DNA of 8,994 nucleotides from Bacteroidia bacterium (GCA_022425465.1 JAKMFK010000052.1:1-8994); one strand, 5' to 3'; shown: positions 1 to 8,071, counted from the stretch's first letter. Notes: generated by a model from the sequence alone, not told the origin. Program-made: numbers and translations.

Positions 1-846
1 TTGAGAGGTCAAGAAGCTTCTCTTGAGGTAGGATTTGAGATCTTGAATATGCTTTGTGAAGGTGGAGTATTTTTAAATCTTCATGCCAAAAAAGACAATA
101 CGATTTATCAGAATATTAAAAATGTTGAGGTAAGTTATTTTGAAGGTCCACATCCGAGTGGTCTTGTTGGAGTTCAGATTAATAATCTTGATCCAATAAA
201 TAAAGGCGATGTTGTATGGACTATAAAACCACAACATATTGCCTTTATTGGAAAGTTGTTTTCAACTGGAAAACTAGATTTAGAACAAAACATTGTTATC
301 GGCGGTTCCGAAGTTAATGAGCCAGCATATTATACGACCCGACTTGGTGCATGCGTTGACAGCCTCATGAAGGATAATTATAAAACTGAGAATGTAAGAG
401 TTATTAGCGGCAATGTCTTGACAGGAACACGAATCGATAAAGACGGATATCTCAGTTTTTTTGATAACCAGATCACGGTAATACCAGAAGGCAATCAGTA
501 TGAATTATTGGGATGGTTATTTCCCTCTTATGCACGACCCACTTTAAGTTCGACACTTCCTATGTCTAAATTTTTAAAGAAGTCGTTTAATGTCAATACC
601 AATCCTCACGGTGAGCCAAGAGCATATGTGGTAACAGGGCAGTATGAAAAGGTACTACCCATGGATATTATGCCTCAACAACTCATAAAGGCAGTTATGG
701 CAAAAGATTTAGAACTTATGGAAAATCTGGGTATATACGAAGTGATTGAAGAAGATATGGCTCTTTGTGAGTTTGTGTGTACCTCAAAAATCAATGTTCA
801 ACAAGTCCTTTCAGAAGGATTAGAATTAATGGCAGAAGAAAGTTAA
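1..846 (+). CDS. nqrA: Na+-translocating NADH:quinone reductase subunit A, C-terminal part (5' end outside window)
   Basis: This is the C-terminal 281 residues of NqrA, the membrane-associated cytosolic subunit of the sodium-pumping NADH:quinone oxidoreductase, which has been linked to quinone binding. The reading frame is open from base 1, and the TTG there is not a real start: NqrA is normally about 445-450 residues, so roughly 165 are missing upstream. Family hallmarks are visible: a GPHPSGLVG segment near local residues 49-57 (Vibrio has GPHPAGL), the IGGSEVNEP segment near 100-108, and the C-terminal block with YEKVLPMDI (215-223) and EEDMALCEFVC (250-260). The stop TAA is separated by one base from the nqrB start, giving TAAAATG, so the two are probably translationally coupled. 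Identity is very secure because of both the sequence and the nqrBCDEF genes that follow. Confidence 0.97.
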   Translation: MRGQEASLEVGFEILNMLCEGGVFLNLHAKKDNTIYQNIKNVEVSYFEGPHPSGLVGVQINNLDPINKGDVVWTIKPQHIAFIGKLFSTGKLDLEQNIVIGGSEVNEPAYYTTRLGACVDSLMKDNYKTENVRVISGNVLTGTRIDKDGYLSFFDNQITVIPEGNQYELLGWLFPSYARPTLSSTLPMSKFLKKSFNVNTNPHGEPRAYVVTGQYEKVLPMDIMPQQLIKAVMAKDLELMENLGIYEVIEEDMALCEFVCTSKINVQQVLSEGLELMAEES

Positions 847-847
847 A

Positions 848-2029
848 ATGAAATTCTTAAGAGATCAGATCGATAAAATAAAGCCTACTTTTTCCGAAGG
901 AGGTAAGTTGAGTTTTTTGCACTCAACCTTTGATGCATTCGAGACCTTTTTATTTGTTCCTAATCATACCACTCAAAACGGTGCTCACATACGTGACGGA
1001 ATTGATTTGAAGCGTACAATGTTTACCGTAATCATTGCAATGTTACCAGCTCTTCTGTTTGGTCTGTGGAATGTTGGACATCAACAATCACTCGCATTAA
1101 CCGGTACAGATGGTGCATTATGGGATAACTTTTTTGTAGGACTAATACAGACATTGCCAATTATCATCGTTTCCTATGGAGTTGGTTTAGGTATCGAAAT
1201 GGGATTTGCTCAGTTTAGAGGTCACCCAGTTAATGAGGGCTTTCTTGTCACGGGGATGCTTATTCCGCTATGTATGCCACCTGACGTCCCTTTATGGATG
1301 GTAGGTTTAGCTACCGCATTTTCGGTAGTGATCGGAAAAGAAGTCTTTGGAGGCACTGGTATGAATCTACTTAACCCTGCATTGACAGCACGGATGTTCT
1401 TATACATCGGATACCCATCAAGCATGAGTGGTGATTCTGTATGGACATTTTTACCAGAGGGATCCAAAACCGTAGATGGTTATTCAGGTGCTACCAATCT
1501 TGGTGAGCTAGCTTCTGCAACTGCTGAGGGTAAACCTTGGAGCGATGATATATTGTCTGCAAGTATCATGGATAGTTTTTGGGGAAATATACAAGGGTCG
1601 ATTGGAGAAACCTCTGTTGTAGCTTGTTTAATTGGTGCTGCTATTCTAATCGCTTCTGGAATAGGAAGTTGGAAAATCATGCTTAGTACAGTTTTAGGTG
1701 GTTTATTCATGGGATGGATATTCAATATTTCTGGAGCAAGTGGAGCATATATGGATATGCCAGCATATTACCATCTGATTATTGGAGGATTTATGTTTGG
1801 AGCAGTGTTTATGACTACAGATCCAGTGTCTGCTGCTCAAACTGAAAAGGGAAAATGGATATATGGTTTCTTGATTGGAGTATTAACAGTACTCATCCGT
1901 GTATTCAATCCTGGTTATCCAGAAGGAATTATGATGGCAATACTTCTGATGAATGTATTTGCACCACTTATCGACTACTATGTAGTTCAGTCTAACATTA
2001 AAACAAGATTAAATCGTGTCAAAGCTTAA
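848..2029 (+). CDS. nqrB: Na+-translocating NADH:quinone reductase subunit B
   Basis: NqrB is the large integral membrane subunit that carries a covalently bound FMN and takes part in quinone reduction and sodium translocation. The 393-residue protein begins with an amphipathic stretch followed by many hydrophobic segments, from about residue 57 onward. The flavinylation motif DGYSGAT lies at residues 210-216, so Thr216 should receive FMN by a phosphoester bond, the equivalent of Thr236 in Vibrio cholerae. Conserved NqrB/RnfD blocks are present: GHPVNEGFLVTGMLIP (125-140), NPALTARMF (176-184) and TTDPVSA (323-329). The length is slightly below the Vibrio protein, with a shorter N-terminus. 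The ATG follows the nqrA stop by one base, and the last 14 bases overlap nqrC. The ApbE that would attach the flavin is encoded downstream in the same operon. Confidence 0.98.
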   Translation: MKFLRDQIDKIKPTFSEGGKLSFLHSTFDAFETFLFVPNHTTQNGAHIRDGIDLKRTMFTVIIAMLPALLFGLWNVGHQQSLALTGTDGALWDNFFVGLIQTLPIIIVSYGVGLGIEMGFAQFRGHPVNEGFLVTGMLIPLCMPPDVPLWMVGLATAFSVVIGKEVFGGTGMNLLNPALTARMFLYIGYPSSMSGDSVWTFLPEGSKTVDGYSGATNLGELASATAEGKPWSDDILSASIMDSFWGNIQGSIGETSVVACLIGAAILIASGIGSWKIMLSTVLGGLFMGWIFNISGASGAYMDMPAYYHLIIGGFMFGAVFMTTDPVSAAQTEKGKWIYGFLIGVLTVLIRVFNPGYPEGIMMAILLMNVFAPLIDYYVVQSNIKTRLNRVKA

Positions 2030-2753
2030 TAAAAATGGAAATAATTATATAATAACATACGCTGTTATTATGACATTGGTCTTCGGTTCTGTTTTGGCTG
2101 TTGTAGCCATGGTTCTAAAACCAAAACAAGACATGGAAGTCCTTCTTGAAAAACAGAATTTTATACTCAAAGCTGCTTTGGGAGAGGATGCAATTTCATC
2201 AATGAGCGATGAAGATGTTACTCGTTTGTACACTGAAACAGTTGTTGCGGATGTAGTTAAATCCTCTGGTGACATTGTAGAAACTGAAGAAGCAAGTGTG
2301 GATGTTTTCAAAGAGTATAAAAAACCAAAAGATGTTAGAAACCTTCCGGTTTACACAATTTACGAGACCAAAGAGAAGAAAAATGTAGTTTCATACGTTT
2401 TTCCAGTTTATGGTAAAGGATTATGGGATTTTATTTGGGGATATGTAGCTGTGAAGTCCGATTTAGAAACGGTATCTGGGGTTGTTTTTGATCATAAGGG
2501 AGAAACTCCAGGATTAGGAGCTAGAATAACTGATGCTGAAGTTCAAAGTCGTTTCAAAGGAAAAAAGATTATCGACGCGAATGGTGAAATGAGTATCCCT
2601 TATTTTGAAAAAGGAGAAGGAAATGATTATTCAAATATGCCACAACAAGTTGATGGTTTAAGTGGTGCTACTATCACAGCAAAAGGAGTAAGCAGCATGC
2701 TTGAGAGTTATTTATTGTTATATAAACCATTTATTTTATCACATAAAAAATGA
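2016..2753 (+). CDS. nqrC: Na+-translocating NADH:quinone reductase subunit C
   Basis: NqrC is the subunit with one N-terminal anchor and a periplasmic FMN-binding domain that relays electrons between NqrD/E and NqrB. The 245-residue protein has a transmembrane helix at about residues 11-34, then a soluble FMN-binding domain with GKGLWDF (133-139), GETPGLGAR (162-170) and the flavinylation motif DGLSGAT (213-219), so Thr219 is the predicted FMN site. The start is a GTG inside the end of nqrB, overlapping it by 14 bases. I accept it because the next in-frame ATG, near base 2070, would cut into the membrane helix, and the ATG at 2035 is in another frame. The stop TGA overlaps the nqrD start as ATGA, which suggests coupled translation. 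Confidence 0.96.
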   Translation: MSKLNKNGNNYIITYAVIMTLVFGSVLAVVAMVLKPKQDMEVLLEKQNFILKAALGEDAISSMSDEDVTRLYTETVVADVVKSSGDIVETEEASVDVFKEYKKPKDVRNLPVYTIYETKEKKNVVSYVFPVYGKGLWDFIWGYVAVKSDLETVSGVVFDHKGETPGLGARITDAEVQSRFKGKKIIDANGEMSIPYFEKGEGNDYSNMPQQVDGLSGATITAKGVSSMLESYLLLYKPFILSHKK

Positions 2754-3412
2754 GTACAGAGACTTTAGAAAAAGATGTTAAAGAGGTAAAGAAAACCTCA
2801 GAACCACTTCTCAGTAAAAAAAGAAGGACACTTCTAACCAATCCACTGGATGAAGATAATCCAATAACCATTCAGGTACTGGGTATTTGTTCGGCTCTTG
2901 CGGTGACAGTTGCCCTTAAGCCTACATTGGTTATGGCCATCGCGGTAACAGCAGTTTTGGTACTAGCTAATGTGGTAATTTCAGCTTTAAGAAATACCAT
3001 TCCAAATCGAATTCGAATTATTGTTCAACTGGTTGTTGTTGCGTCTTTGGTCGCCATTGTTGACCAAGTTCTTAAAGCATATAGTTATGATGTTTGGAAA
3101 GAGCTTTCCGTTTTTATTGGTTTGATTATTACCAATTGTATTGTAATGGGAAGACTGGAGGCATTTGCCTTGGGGAATAAGCCATGGGATGCAATGCTTG
3201 ATGGTTTGGGAAATTCATTTGGTTATGCTTGGATAATTTTAGCTATCGCATTTTTTAGAGAACTTACAGGTAGTGGTAAGTTGTTTGGTGTTAAAGTTCT
3301 ACCTTATGAATACATTGGAAATGGAGTGATGATGTCTCCTGCTGGTGCATGTATTCTCCTTGGAATATTAATTTGGGTAATTAGAAGTAGAAACGGATAC
3401 GTAGAAGATTAA
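2750..3412 (+). CDS. nqrD: Na+-translocating NADH:quinone reductase subunit D
   Basis: NqrD is a six-helix membrane subunit that pairs with NqrE in inverted topology. Structural work on the Vibrio enzyme places a [2Fe-2S] cluster between the two, ligated by two cysteines from each. The 220-residue product shows these: Cys47 in [10 protein letters not shown] and Cys130 in [10 protein letters not shown], spaced 83 residues apart exactly as Cys29 and Cys112 are in Vibrio. The N-terminus is about 18 residues longer than the Vibrio protein and rich in Lys and Glu, and is expected to be soluble. Other conserved blocks are [13 protein letters not shown] (about 163-175) and a C-terminal helix ending in IRSRNG. 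The ATG overlaps the nqrC stop (ATGA), and the TAA is one base from the nqrE start. Confidence 0.97.
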   Translation: MSTETLEKDVKEVKKTSEPLLSKKRRTLLTNPLDEDNPITIQVLGICSALAVTVALKPTLVMAIAVTAVLVLANVVISALRNTIPNRIRIIVQLVVVASLVAIVDQVLKAYSYDVWKELSVFIGLIITNCIVMGRLEAFALGNKPWDAMLDGLGNSFGYAWIILAIAFFRELTGSGKLFGVKVLPYEYIGNGVMMSPAGACILLGILIWVIRSRNGYVED

Positions 3413-3413
3413 A

Positions 3414-4124
3414 ATGGAGAATTTACTAAATATATTTGTTAAGTCGATTTTTATCGATAATATGATCTTTGCATACTTCTTGGGTATGTGTTCATATCTT
3501 GCGGTATCAAAAAAATACAAAACTGCAGCCGGACTTGGAATGGCTGTAATATTTGTACTAGGAATAACAATCCCATTAAACTGGTTGGCTTATAATTTTC
3601 TATTGAAGGAAGGAGCATTAACATGGATTAGTGAGGATTTTGCCTCAATAGATTTAGAAGTACTGAAGTTTATTGTCTTCATTGCCATTGTTGCTGCATT
3701 CGTGCAACTTACAGAAATGGCTGTTGAAAAATTTTCACCTTCATTATATAACTCATTAGGGATATTCCTTCCGCTAATTGCTGTAAACTGCTCAATTTTG
3801 GGAGGAGCTTTATTCTTGCCAACTCGGGATTATGAGTTTGTAGAAGCCTTGACTTTTGGTTTAGGTTCAGGAATCGGCTGGTTTTTAGCCGTAGTGTCTC
3901 TTGCCGCTATTCGTGAGAAAATGGCTTATGCTGATGTTCCAAAACCATTGAGGGGTCTTGGTATTACATTTATCATAGTCGGATTGATGGCATTCGGATT
4001 TATGAGTTTTGGAGGATTCGAACTTCCTTTTAAAAATAAAGAACAACAACAAGCTGAACTCGAAAAGACCTCTGATAACTCGGAGATTGTTGATGAAGTA
4101 TCAGTTGCAAACTATTCAGAATAA
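3414..4124 (+). CDS. nqrE: Na+-translocating NADH:quinone reductase subunit E, with C-terminal hydrophilic tail
   Basis: NqrE is the six-helix partner of NqrD and supplies the other two ligands of the intramembrane [2Fe-2S] cluster. They are visible as Cys26 in [12 protein letters not shown] and Cys126 in [20 protein letters not shown] and [10 protein letters not shown] are family blocks. The family core ends at [10 protein letters not shown] (about residues 194-203), where the Vibrio protein of about 198 residues also ends. Here a further 33 or so residues follow, polar and acidic, with a run of Gln (QQQ) and many Glu and Asp. The tail reaches the TAA without a frameshift, and the DNA gives no sign of a fusion. 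The next gene, nqrF, begins two bases after the stop. Function is secure; the role of the tail is unknown. Confidence 0.97.
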   Translation: MENLLNIFVKSIFIDNMIFAYFLGMCSYLAVSKKYKTAAGLGMAVIFVLGITIPLNWLAYNFLLKEGALTWISEDFASIDLEVLKFIVFIAIVAAFVQLTEMAVEKFSPSLYNSLGIFLPLIAVNCSILGGALFLPTRDYEFVEALTFGLGSGIGWFLAVVSLAAIREKMAYADVPKPLRGLGITFIIVGLMAFGFMSFGGFELPFKNKEQQQAELEKTSDNSEIVDEVSVANYSE

Positions 4125-4126
4125 AA

Positions 4127-5449
4127 ATGATTTTAGCTATAAATACAACTGTAATTGTACTAGCAGCAGCAGTCTTTACATCAATCATTATTCTTTTAGT
4201 GGCCATGTTAATGGTAGCCGCTAAACGATTGGTAAACTCAGGTGCTGTAAAATTGACTATTAATGGAGAACGAGAAGTAGAAGTGGATGCTGGAGGTACA
4301 CTCCTTAATGTACTTCAAGATCAACAATTATTCCTGCCATCAGCTTGTGGAGGAGGCGGTACTTGTGCTATGTGTAAGTGTCAAGTTCATGAGGGTGGTG
4401 GAGATATTTTACCAACTGAAACAGGCCATATTAAAAGAAGAGAACAGAAAGACAACTGGAGATTGGCATGTCAGGTTAAAGTGAAAGAAGATATGGTTGT
4501 TGAGGTTCCAGAAGAAGTATTTGGAATCAAGAAGTGGGAATGTGAAGTGGTTTCAAACTATAATGTGGCATCATTTATCAAAGAATTTGTTGTGAAATTG
4601 CCTGAAGGAGAAACACTGGATTTTGAAGCAGGAGGATATATTCAAGTAGATGTTCCTTCTACCGTGATTAATTTTAAAGACATTGATATTACTGCTCATC
4701 CTGAGTTAGTTTCTCTTGGTCGTGATCCAATGGATTTCAAATCCGAGTGGGATAAATACGGATTGTGGGATTTGAAAATGGAAAACGATGAACCCATTTT
4801 TAGAGCGTATTCTATGGCCAATCACCCAGCTGAAGGAAATATTGTGATGTTAAACATTCGTATAGCTACGCCACCTTGGGATAGAAAAAATAACAAATGG
4901 ATGGATGTTAATCCTGGTATTTGTTCATCTTATGTATTTGGTTGTAAACCTGGGGATAAGGTCACTATTTCTGGACCTTACGGTGAATTCTTCATCAAAG
5001 AAACGGATGCAGAGATGTTGTATGTCGGTGGAGGTGCTGGTATGGCTCCAATGCGTTCGCATTTATTTCATTTATTTCATACTTTAAAAACAGGTAGAAA
5101 GGTAACCTATTGGTATGGTGGACGATCTAAACGAGAATTATTCTACCTTGATCATTTTAATAGGATAGCTGAGGAGTTTCCAAATTTCAAATTCTTTGTA
5201 GTTCTCTCTGACGCTTTACCCGAAGATAATTGGGTAGTGAAGTCTGATGTAGATGATGAAAAAGGAGATGGTTTCTCTGGGTTTGTTCATCAAGCAGTGA
5301 TTGATCAATATTTGAGCAAACATGAAGCACCTGAGGATATTGAATTTTATTTCTGTGGTCCTCCACTTATGAACCAAGCTGTCTTGAAAATGTGTGACGA
5401 TTGGGGTGTTCCTCCAGAAAATGTTGCTTTTGACGACTTCGGTGGTTAA
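4127..5449 (+). CDS. nqrF: Na+-translocating NADH:quinone reductase subunit F (NADH dehydrogenase, FAD and 2Fe-2S)
   Basis: NqrF is the electron-entry subunit: it oxidises NADH on the cytosolic side and passes electrons through FAD and a [2Fe-2S] cluster. The 440-residue protein has an N-terminal membrane anchor (about 4-32), then a plant-type ferredoxin domain with cluster ligands Cys74, Cys80, Cys83 and Cys115. The ferredoxin-reductase module follows, with FAD motif RAYS (226-229), a nucleotide-binding [11 protein letters not shown] (301-311), YFCGPP around Cys410, and the C-terminal DDFGG. Compared with the Vibrio protein there is an acidic insertion of about 13 residues after LPEDNW (about 370-382) and another near 182-200, which I recall as usual in Bacteroidota. 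The ATG lies two bases after the nqrE stop. The TAA is six bases before apbE. Confidence 0.98.
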   Translation: MILAINTTVIVLAAAVFTSIIILLVAMLMVAAKRLVNSGAVKLTINGEREVEVDAGGTLLNVLQDQQLFLPSACGGGGTCAMCKCQVHEGGGDILPTETGHIKRREQKDNWRLACQVKVKEDMVVEVPEEVFGIKKWECEVVSNYNVASFIKEFVVKLPEGETLDFEAGGYIQVDVPSTVINFKDIDITAHPELVSLGRDPMDFKSEWDKYGLWDLKMENDEPIFRAYSMANHPAEGNIVMLNIRIATPPWDRKNNKWMDVNPGICSSYVFGCKPGDKVTISGPYGEFFIKETDAEMLYVGGGAGMAPMRSHLFHLFHTLKTGRKVTYWYGGRSKRELFYLDHFNRIAEEFPNFKFFVVLSDALPEDNWVVKSDVDDEKGDGFSGFVHQAVIDQYLSKHEAPEDIEFYFCGPPLMNQAVLKMCDDWGVPPENVAFDDFGG

Positions 5450-5455
5450 CTTCTA

Positions 5456-6484
5456 ATGAACTATTTCAATAACATATCAAAAGGCAGTTTTATCTGCCTT
5501 TTTTTTGTTTTAATACTTTTTAATGCATGTATATCTGATAAACCCACTCAAAATAAATTGTCAGGAACGGCTTTAGGGACATCGTATCATATTACCTACT
5601 TAGGTGAAAAGATTGATCAACTTGAATCGTCAGTTGATTCTATTGTATTTGTTGTAAATCATAGCTTGTCTACCTATCAAGAAAATTCACTAATTTCTTG
5701 TTTTAACAACAATACAAAATCGTTATGGGATGATCCTGAAGAGGCGAAGCATTTTGAAACGGATATGGCTCATTTCAAACACATGGTTGAGTTATCAAAA
5801 GAAATTTTTGATAAAACTACTGGTGCTTTTAATCCGAGTTCTGGCTGTCTTTTTAATGAGTATTTACGAGCTAAAAAGATGAATGAGTACATGAGTCAAG
5901 TGACTGTTATATCATGTTTGGAACACCAAGGCATGGACAAAATTGAGCTTGATTCAATGGGCTATCCATTTAAAATAGATTCGTTTGTACAATTAAATTT
6001 TAATGCAATTGCTAAAGGGTATCTAGTTGATCTAATTGGAAATTATTTTAATCAAATACATCGAAAAAACTACATGATAGAGGTAGGTGGTGAGGTAATT
6101 GTTAAGGGGATGAACTCTTCAGAAAAACCATGGAAATTGGGAATAAATACGCCATTAATTGATGCTAATCCACTTGATTTTTTTGAGGTTATTGAATTAG
6201 AGAATCAAGCTCTGGCAACTAGTGGTAATTATCAAAACTTTTATGTAGTAGACGGTAAACTCATTGGTCACACCCTTGATCCAAGATCGGGTAAAACAAT
6301 AATTAATGAGTTAAGAAGTGCTAGTATATTCCATGAAAGTTGTGCCGTGGCAGATGCATATGCCACGGCTTGCATGACACTTGGGCTTGAAGAATCTAAA
6401 AAATTAGTATTAAGCGATTCCTCTCTATCTGCATATTTTATTTATGAGAACGATAGCACATTAGAAGGCGTTTTTGTACGATAG
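5456..6484 (+). CDS. apbE: FAD:protein FMN transferase, lipoprotein (ApbE)
   Basis: ApbE transfers FMN from FAD onto a threonine of target proteins, here most likely Thr216 of NqrB and Thr219 of NqrC, both in S-G-A-T contexts. The 342-residue product starts with a lipoprotein signal: a hydrophobic core at about 11-22 and lipobox LFNAC with Cys25, so it should be anchored facing the periplasm. Family motifs follow in order: GTALGTSYHITY (37-48), TTGAFNPSSG (121-130), FNAIAKGYLVD (182-192), EVGGEV (209-214), ATSGNYQNF (254-262), HTLDPRSGK (272-280) and the metal-site region ADAYATA (299-305). The ATG is six bases after nqrF and is needed to supply the signal peptide; no later in-frame start would preserve it. 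A terminator-like hairpin lies within codons 8-17. The gene ends in tandem in-frame stops, TAG then TAA. Confidence 0.95.
   Translation: MNYFNNISKGSFICLFFVLILFNACISDKPTQNKLSGTALGTSYHITYLGEKIDQLESSVDSIVFVVNHSLSTYQENSLISCFNNNTKSLWDDPEEAKHFETDMAHFKHMVELSKEIFDKTTGAFNPSSGCLFNEYLRAKKMNEYMSQVTVISCLEHQGMDKIELDSMGYPFKIDSFVQLNFNAIAKGYLVDLIGNYFNQIHRKNYMIEVGGEVIVKGMNSSEKPWKLGINTPLIDANPLDFFEVIELENQALATSGNYQNFYVVDGKLIGHTLDPRSGKTIINELRSASIFHESCAVADAYATACMTLGLEESKKLVLSDSSLSAYFIYENDSTLEGVFVR
5479..5506 (+). terminator. Intrinsic-terminator-like hairpin inside the start of apbE
   Basis: A perfect 9-bp inverted repeat, AAAAGGCAG (5479-5487) and CTGCCTTTT (5494-5502), encloses a six-base loop (TTTTAT). It is followed without a break by T residues to 5506, eight Ts in a row from 5499. 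This has the form of a Rho-independent terminator. It begins 30 bases after the nqrF stop, where an operon terminator would be expected, but it lies within apbE codons 8-17, encoding the signal-peptide core. It could therefore lower apbE transcription relative to the Nqr subunits. Ribosomes translating the first apbE codons would cover the left arm and could suppress it. The structure is seen in the sequence; termination activity is inferred. Confidence 0.6.
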
Positions 6485-6510
6485 TAATCTCAGATTGATC
6501 GGGTTTTATC

Positions 6511-6518
6511 TTACTTTG
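6511..6518 (+). promoter_or_regulatory. Possible -7 promoter element for pepT (near-leaderless)
   Basis: TTACTTTG matches the Bacteroidota -7 consensus TAnnTTTG in all but one position and is followed by CA, as is common at such sites. It ends seven bases before the pepT ATG, so transcription would begin at or within a few bases of the start codon. No TTG lies at the usual 17-21 base distance upstream; the nearest is at 6495-6497, only 13 bases away. The assignment is therefore weak, and pepT might instead be read through from apbE, 41 bases upstream. Confidence 0.3.
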
Positions 6519-6525
6519 CAGTCAT

Positions 6526-7770
6526 ATGAATGATAGGGGCAAAAGTGTAGCAGATAAATTGATGAGGTACGTACAGGTTGACACCCAAAGTGATCCTGAA
6601 AGTTTAACTTTTCCTAGTACTGAAAAGCAAAAAGAGTTGAGTAAAATGCTAGTAAAAGAGCTGATTGAAATGGGTGTTTCGGATGCAGAAATGGACGAAT
6701 GGGGGTATGTTTTTGCTACTATACCTGGCAATTCAACAAAAGAAAACATTCCAACTATTTGTTTCTGCTCACATGTAGATACAGCTCCTGACTGTAGTGG
6801 GGCTAATGTAAAACCAATCTTACATCAAAATTATCAAGGTCAAGATATCATTTTACCAGATGACCCAAGTCAGGTAATTACAGTAAAAGATCATCCCTAT
6901 TTAAGCAAGCGTATCGGTGATGATATTATAACTGCTAGTGGTTTAACTTTATTGGGAGCAGACGATAAAGCTGGAGTTGCCATTATCATGCAACTTGCCC
7001 AAGAGTTGATGAATAATTCATCTCATATTCATGGTGATGTACGGATTTTATTTACACCAGATGAAGAAGTAGGAAGAGGGGTAGATAAGTTGGAAATGGA
7101 CAAGCTAAATGCGGATATTGGCTACACATTGGATGGGGGACCGAGAGGTTCGCTAGAGGGTGATACATTTTCTGCCAATTCCATGACTATTCGGTTTAAG
7201 GGGGTTAGTGCACATCCAGGATATGCCAAAGGCAAGATGGTCAATGCGGTGAAGGTGATGAGTTATTTTATTGATCAATTACCTCCAGCATCGTTTTCAC
7301 CTGAGACTACCTCGGGGTCGCAAGGATTTGTACATCCGTATAACTTAAAAGGTCAATTGGAAGAATCGAGTGTCGACTTTTTGATTCGTGATTTTGATAC
7401 ACAGAATTTGGAAAAACATCAGAAGGTATTGACAGATTTAGCAGAAGCTACCATCAATCATTTTGAGGGTTCATCATTTGAGGTAGAGATCAAAGAGCAA
7501 TATCGAAATATGCGAGAGATATTGGATGAGCATCCACATATAGAAGCCAACGCACTTCAAGCTATGAAACGAATTGGAATAGAACCGCAACAAGATGTAG
7601 TTAGAGGCGGAACAGATGGTTCCCGATTATCGTTTATGGGACTCCCATGTCCCAATTTATTTACAGGGGAAATGGCCATTCACAGTAAGCATGAATACGT
7701 AAGTGTTCAAGATATGGAGGGAGCTGTTAAAACCTGTATAGAAATACTAAAAGTGTATGAGGAAGGATAG
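6526..7770 (+). CDS. pepT: Peptidase T (tripeptide aminopeptidase, M20B family)
   Basis: PepT is a cytosolic dinuclear zinc aminopeptidase that removes the N-terminal residue from tripeptides. The 414-residue product has every hallmark: YVQVDTQSDP near the N-terminus (15-24), the first metal motif HVDTAPD with His83 and Asp85, GADDKAG with bridging Asp146, TPDEEVG with catalytic Glu180 and metal ligand Glu181, TLDGG with Asp203, SAHPG (228-232) in the lid domain, and the C-terminal HSKHE with His389. These match the ligand set of the E. coli enzyme. Length is usual for the family. There is no signal peptide. The ATG at 6526 gives an N-terminus about six residues longer than the E. coli and Bacillus proteins, while the next ATG would remove conserved sequence. 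The gene is 41 bases after apbE, with no evident functional link to NQR, and ends in TAG. Confidence 0.96.
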   Translation: MNDRGKSVADKLMRYVQVDTQSDPESLTFPSTEKQKELSKMLVKELIEMGVSDAEMDEWGYVFATIPGNSTKENIPTICFCSHVDTAPDCSGANVKPILHQNYQGQDIILPDDPSQVITVKDHPYLSKRIGDDIITASGLTLLGADDKAGVAIIMQLAQELMNNSSHIHGDVRILFTPDEEVGRGVDKLEMDKLNADIGYTLDGGPRGSLEGDTFSANSMTIRFKGVSAHPGYAKGKMVNAVKVMSYFIDQLPPASFSPETTSGSQGFVHPYNLKGQLEESSVDFLIRDFDTQNLEKHQKVLTDLAEATINHFEGSSFEVEIKEQYRNMREILDEHPHIEANALQAMKRIGIEPQQDVVRGGTDGSRLSFMGLPCPNLFTGEMAIHSKHEYVSVQDMEGAVKTCIEILKVYEEG

Positions 7771-7791
7771 GATTTGAATTAATTAAATTGT

Positions 7792-7801
7792 ATTTGCAAA
7801 T
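7792..7801. promoter_or_regulatory. 10-bp perfect palindrome upstream of the split lipoprotein gene
   Basis: ATTTGCAAAT is a perfect 10-bp palindrome 21 bases before the GTG at 7823, in a 52-base AT-rich gap. It overlaps TGTATTTG (7789-7796), a one-mismatch version of the -7 promoter consensus. A second imperfect candidate, AACATTTG, lies at 7811-7818 with a TTG 20 bases upstream at 7788-7790. It could be an operator, but palindromes of this size occur by chance in AT-rich DNA. Confidence 0.2.
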
Positions 7802-7822
7802 TATAAATGGAACATTTGTGCT

Positions 7823-8038
7823 GTGAAATTTTCAACTATGAACAACTTGGTTTTCATTCTTTTAATTTTAGTTGGGTGCAGAGATGTTAATTTTTCTGGA
7901 TATACCGCATGTGAAACTAAAGAGCCAGATCAAAGAATTACCATCAAATTTGAGAATTTCAAATCCGATTTTGATGTGTATTGGGATAGTGAGGAAAAAA
8001 CGGCTTCACTAGCACTTTCTAAATCAAAATTTAGCTAG
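7823..8038 (+). CDS. Unrecognised lipoprotein, N-terminal half of a gene split by an in-frame TAG
   Basis: I do not recognise this protein. The 71 residues open with a lipoprotein-type signal: a short charged start (MKFS), a hydrophobic core NLVFILLILVG and a cysteine at residue 19 in the context LVGC. A polar segment follows with the recognisable run RITIKFENF. The start is GTG at 7823; an in-frame ATG at 7838 would also keep the lipobox but lose the positive charge, so I prefer the GTG. Translation ends at TAG 8036-8038. The same frame then stays open through 8039-8437, and 11 sense codons join it smoothly to the next ORF. I therefore read this as the first part of a 204-residue (plus stop) lipoprotein gene interrupted by one nonsense codon. 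If it is expressed as it stands, it would be a short lipid-anchored peptide. Confidence 0.5.
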   Translation: MKFSTMNNLVFILLILVGCRDVNFSGYTACETKEPDQRITIKFENFKSDFDVYWDSEEKTASLALSKSKFS

Positions 8039-8071
8039 GAACAAAAACAAAACTTATTCAATTCGCTAGAT

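Noticed and set aside
2035..2037. ATG at 2035 as the nqrC start
   Set aside because: It is not in the nqrC frame. The in-frame GTG at 2016 gives an intact N-terminal membrane anchor.
5060..5082. Short tandem repeat (ATTTATTTC twice) within nqrF
   Set aside because: It encodes the LFHLFH segment of an otherwise normal NqrF and is explained by repeated Leu-Phe-His codons.
6522..6749. Minus-strand ORF over the start of pepT, and similar minus-strand ORFs over nqrB and nqrC
   Set aside because: They lie antisense to strongly conserved genes, have no promoter of their own that I can see, and their translations look like reverse-complement shadows.
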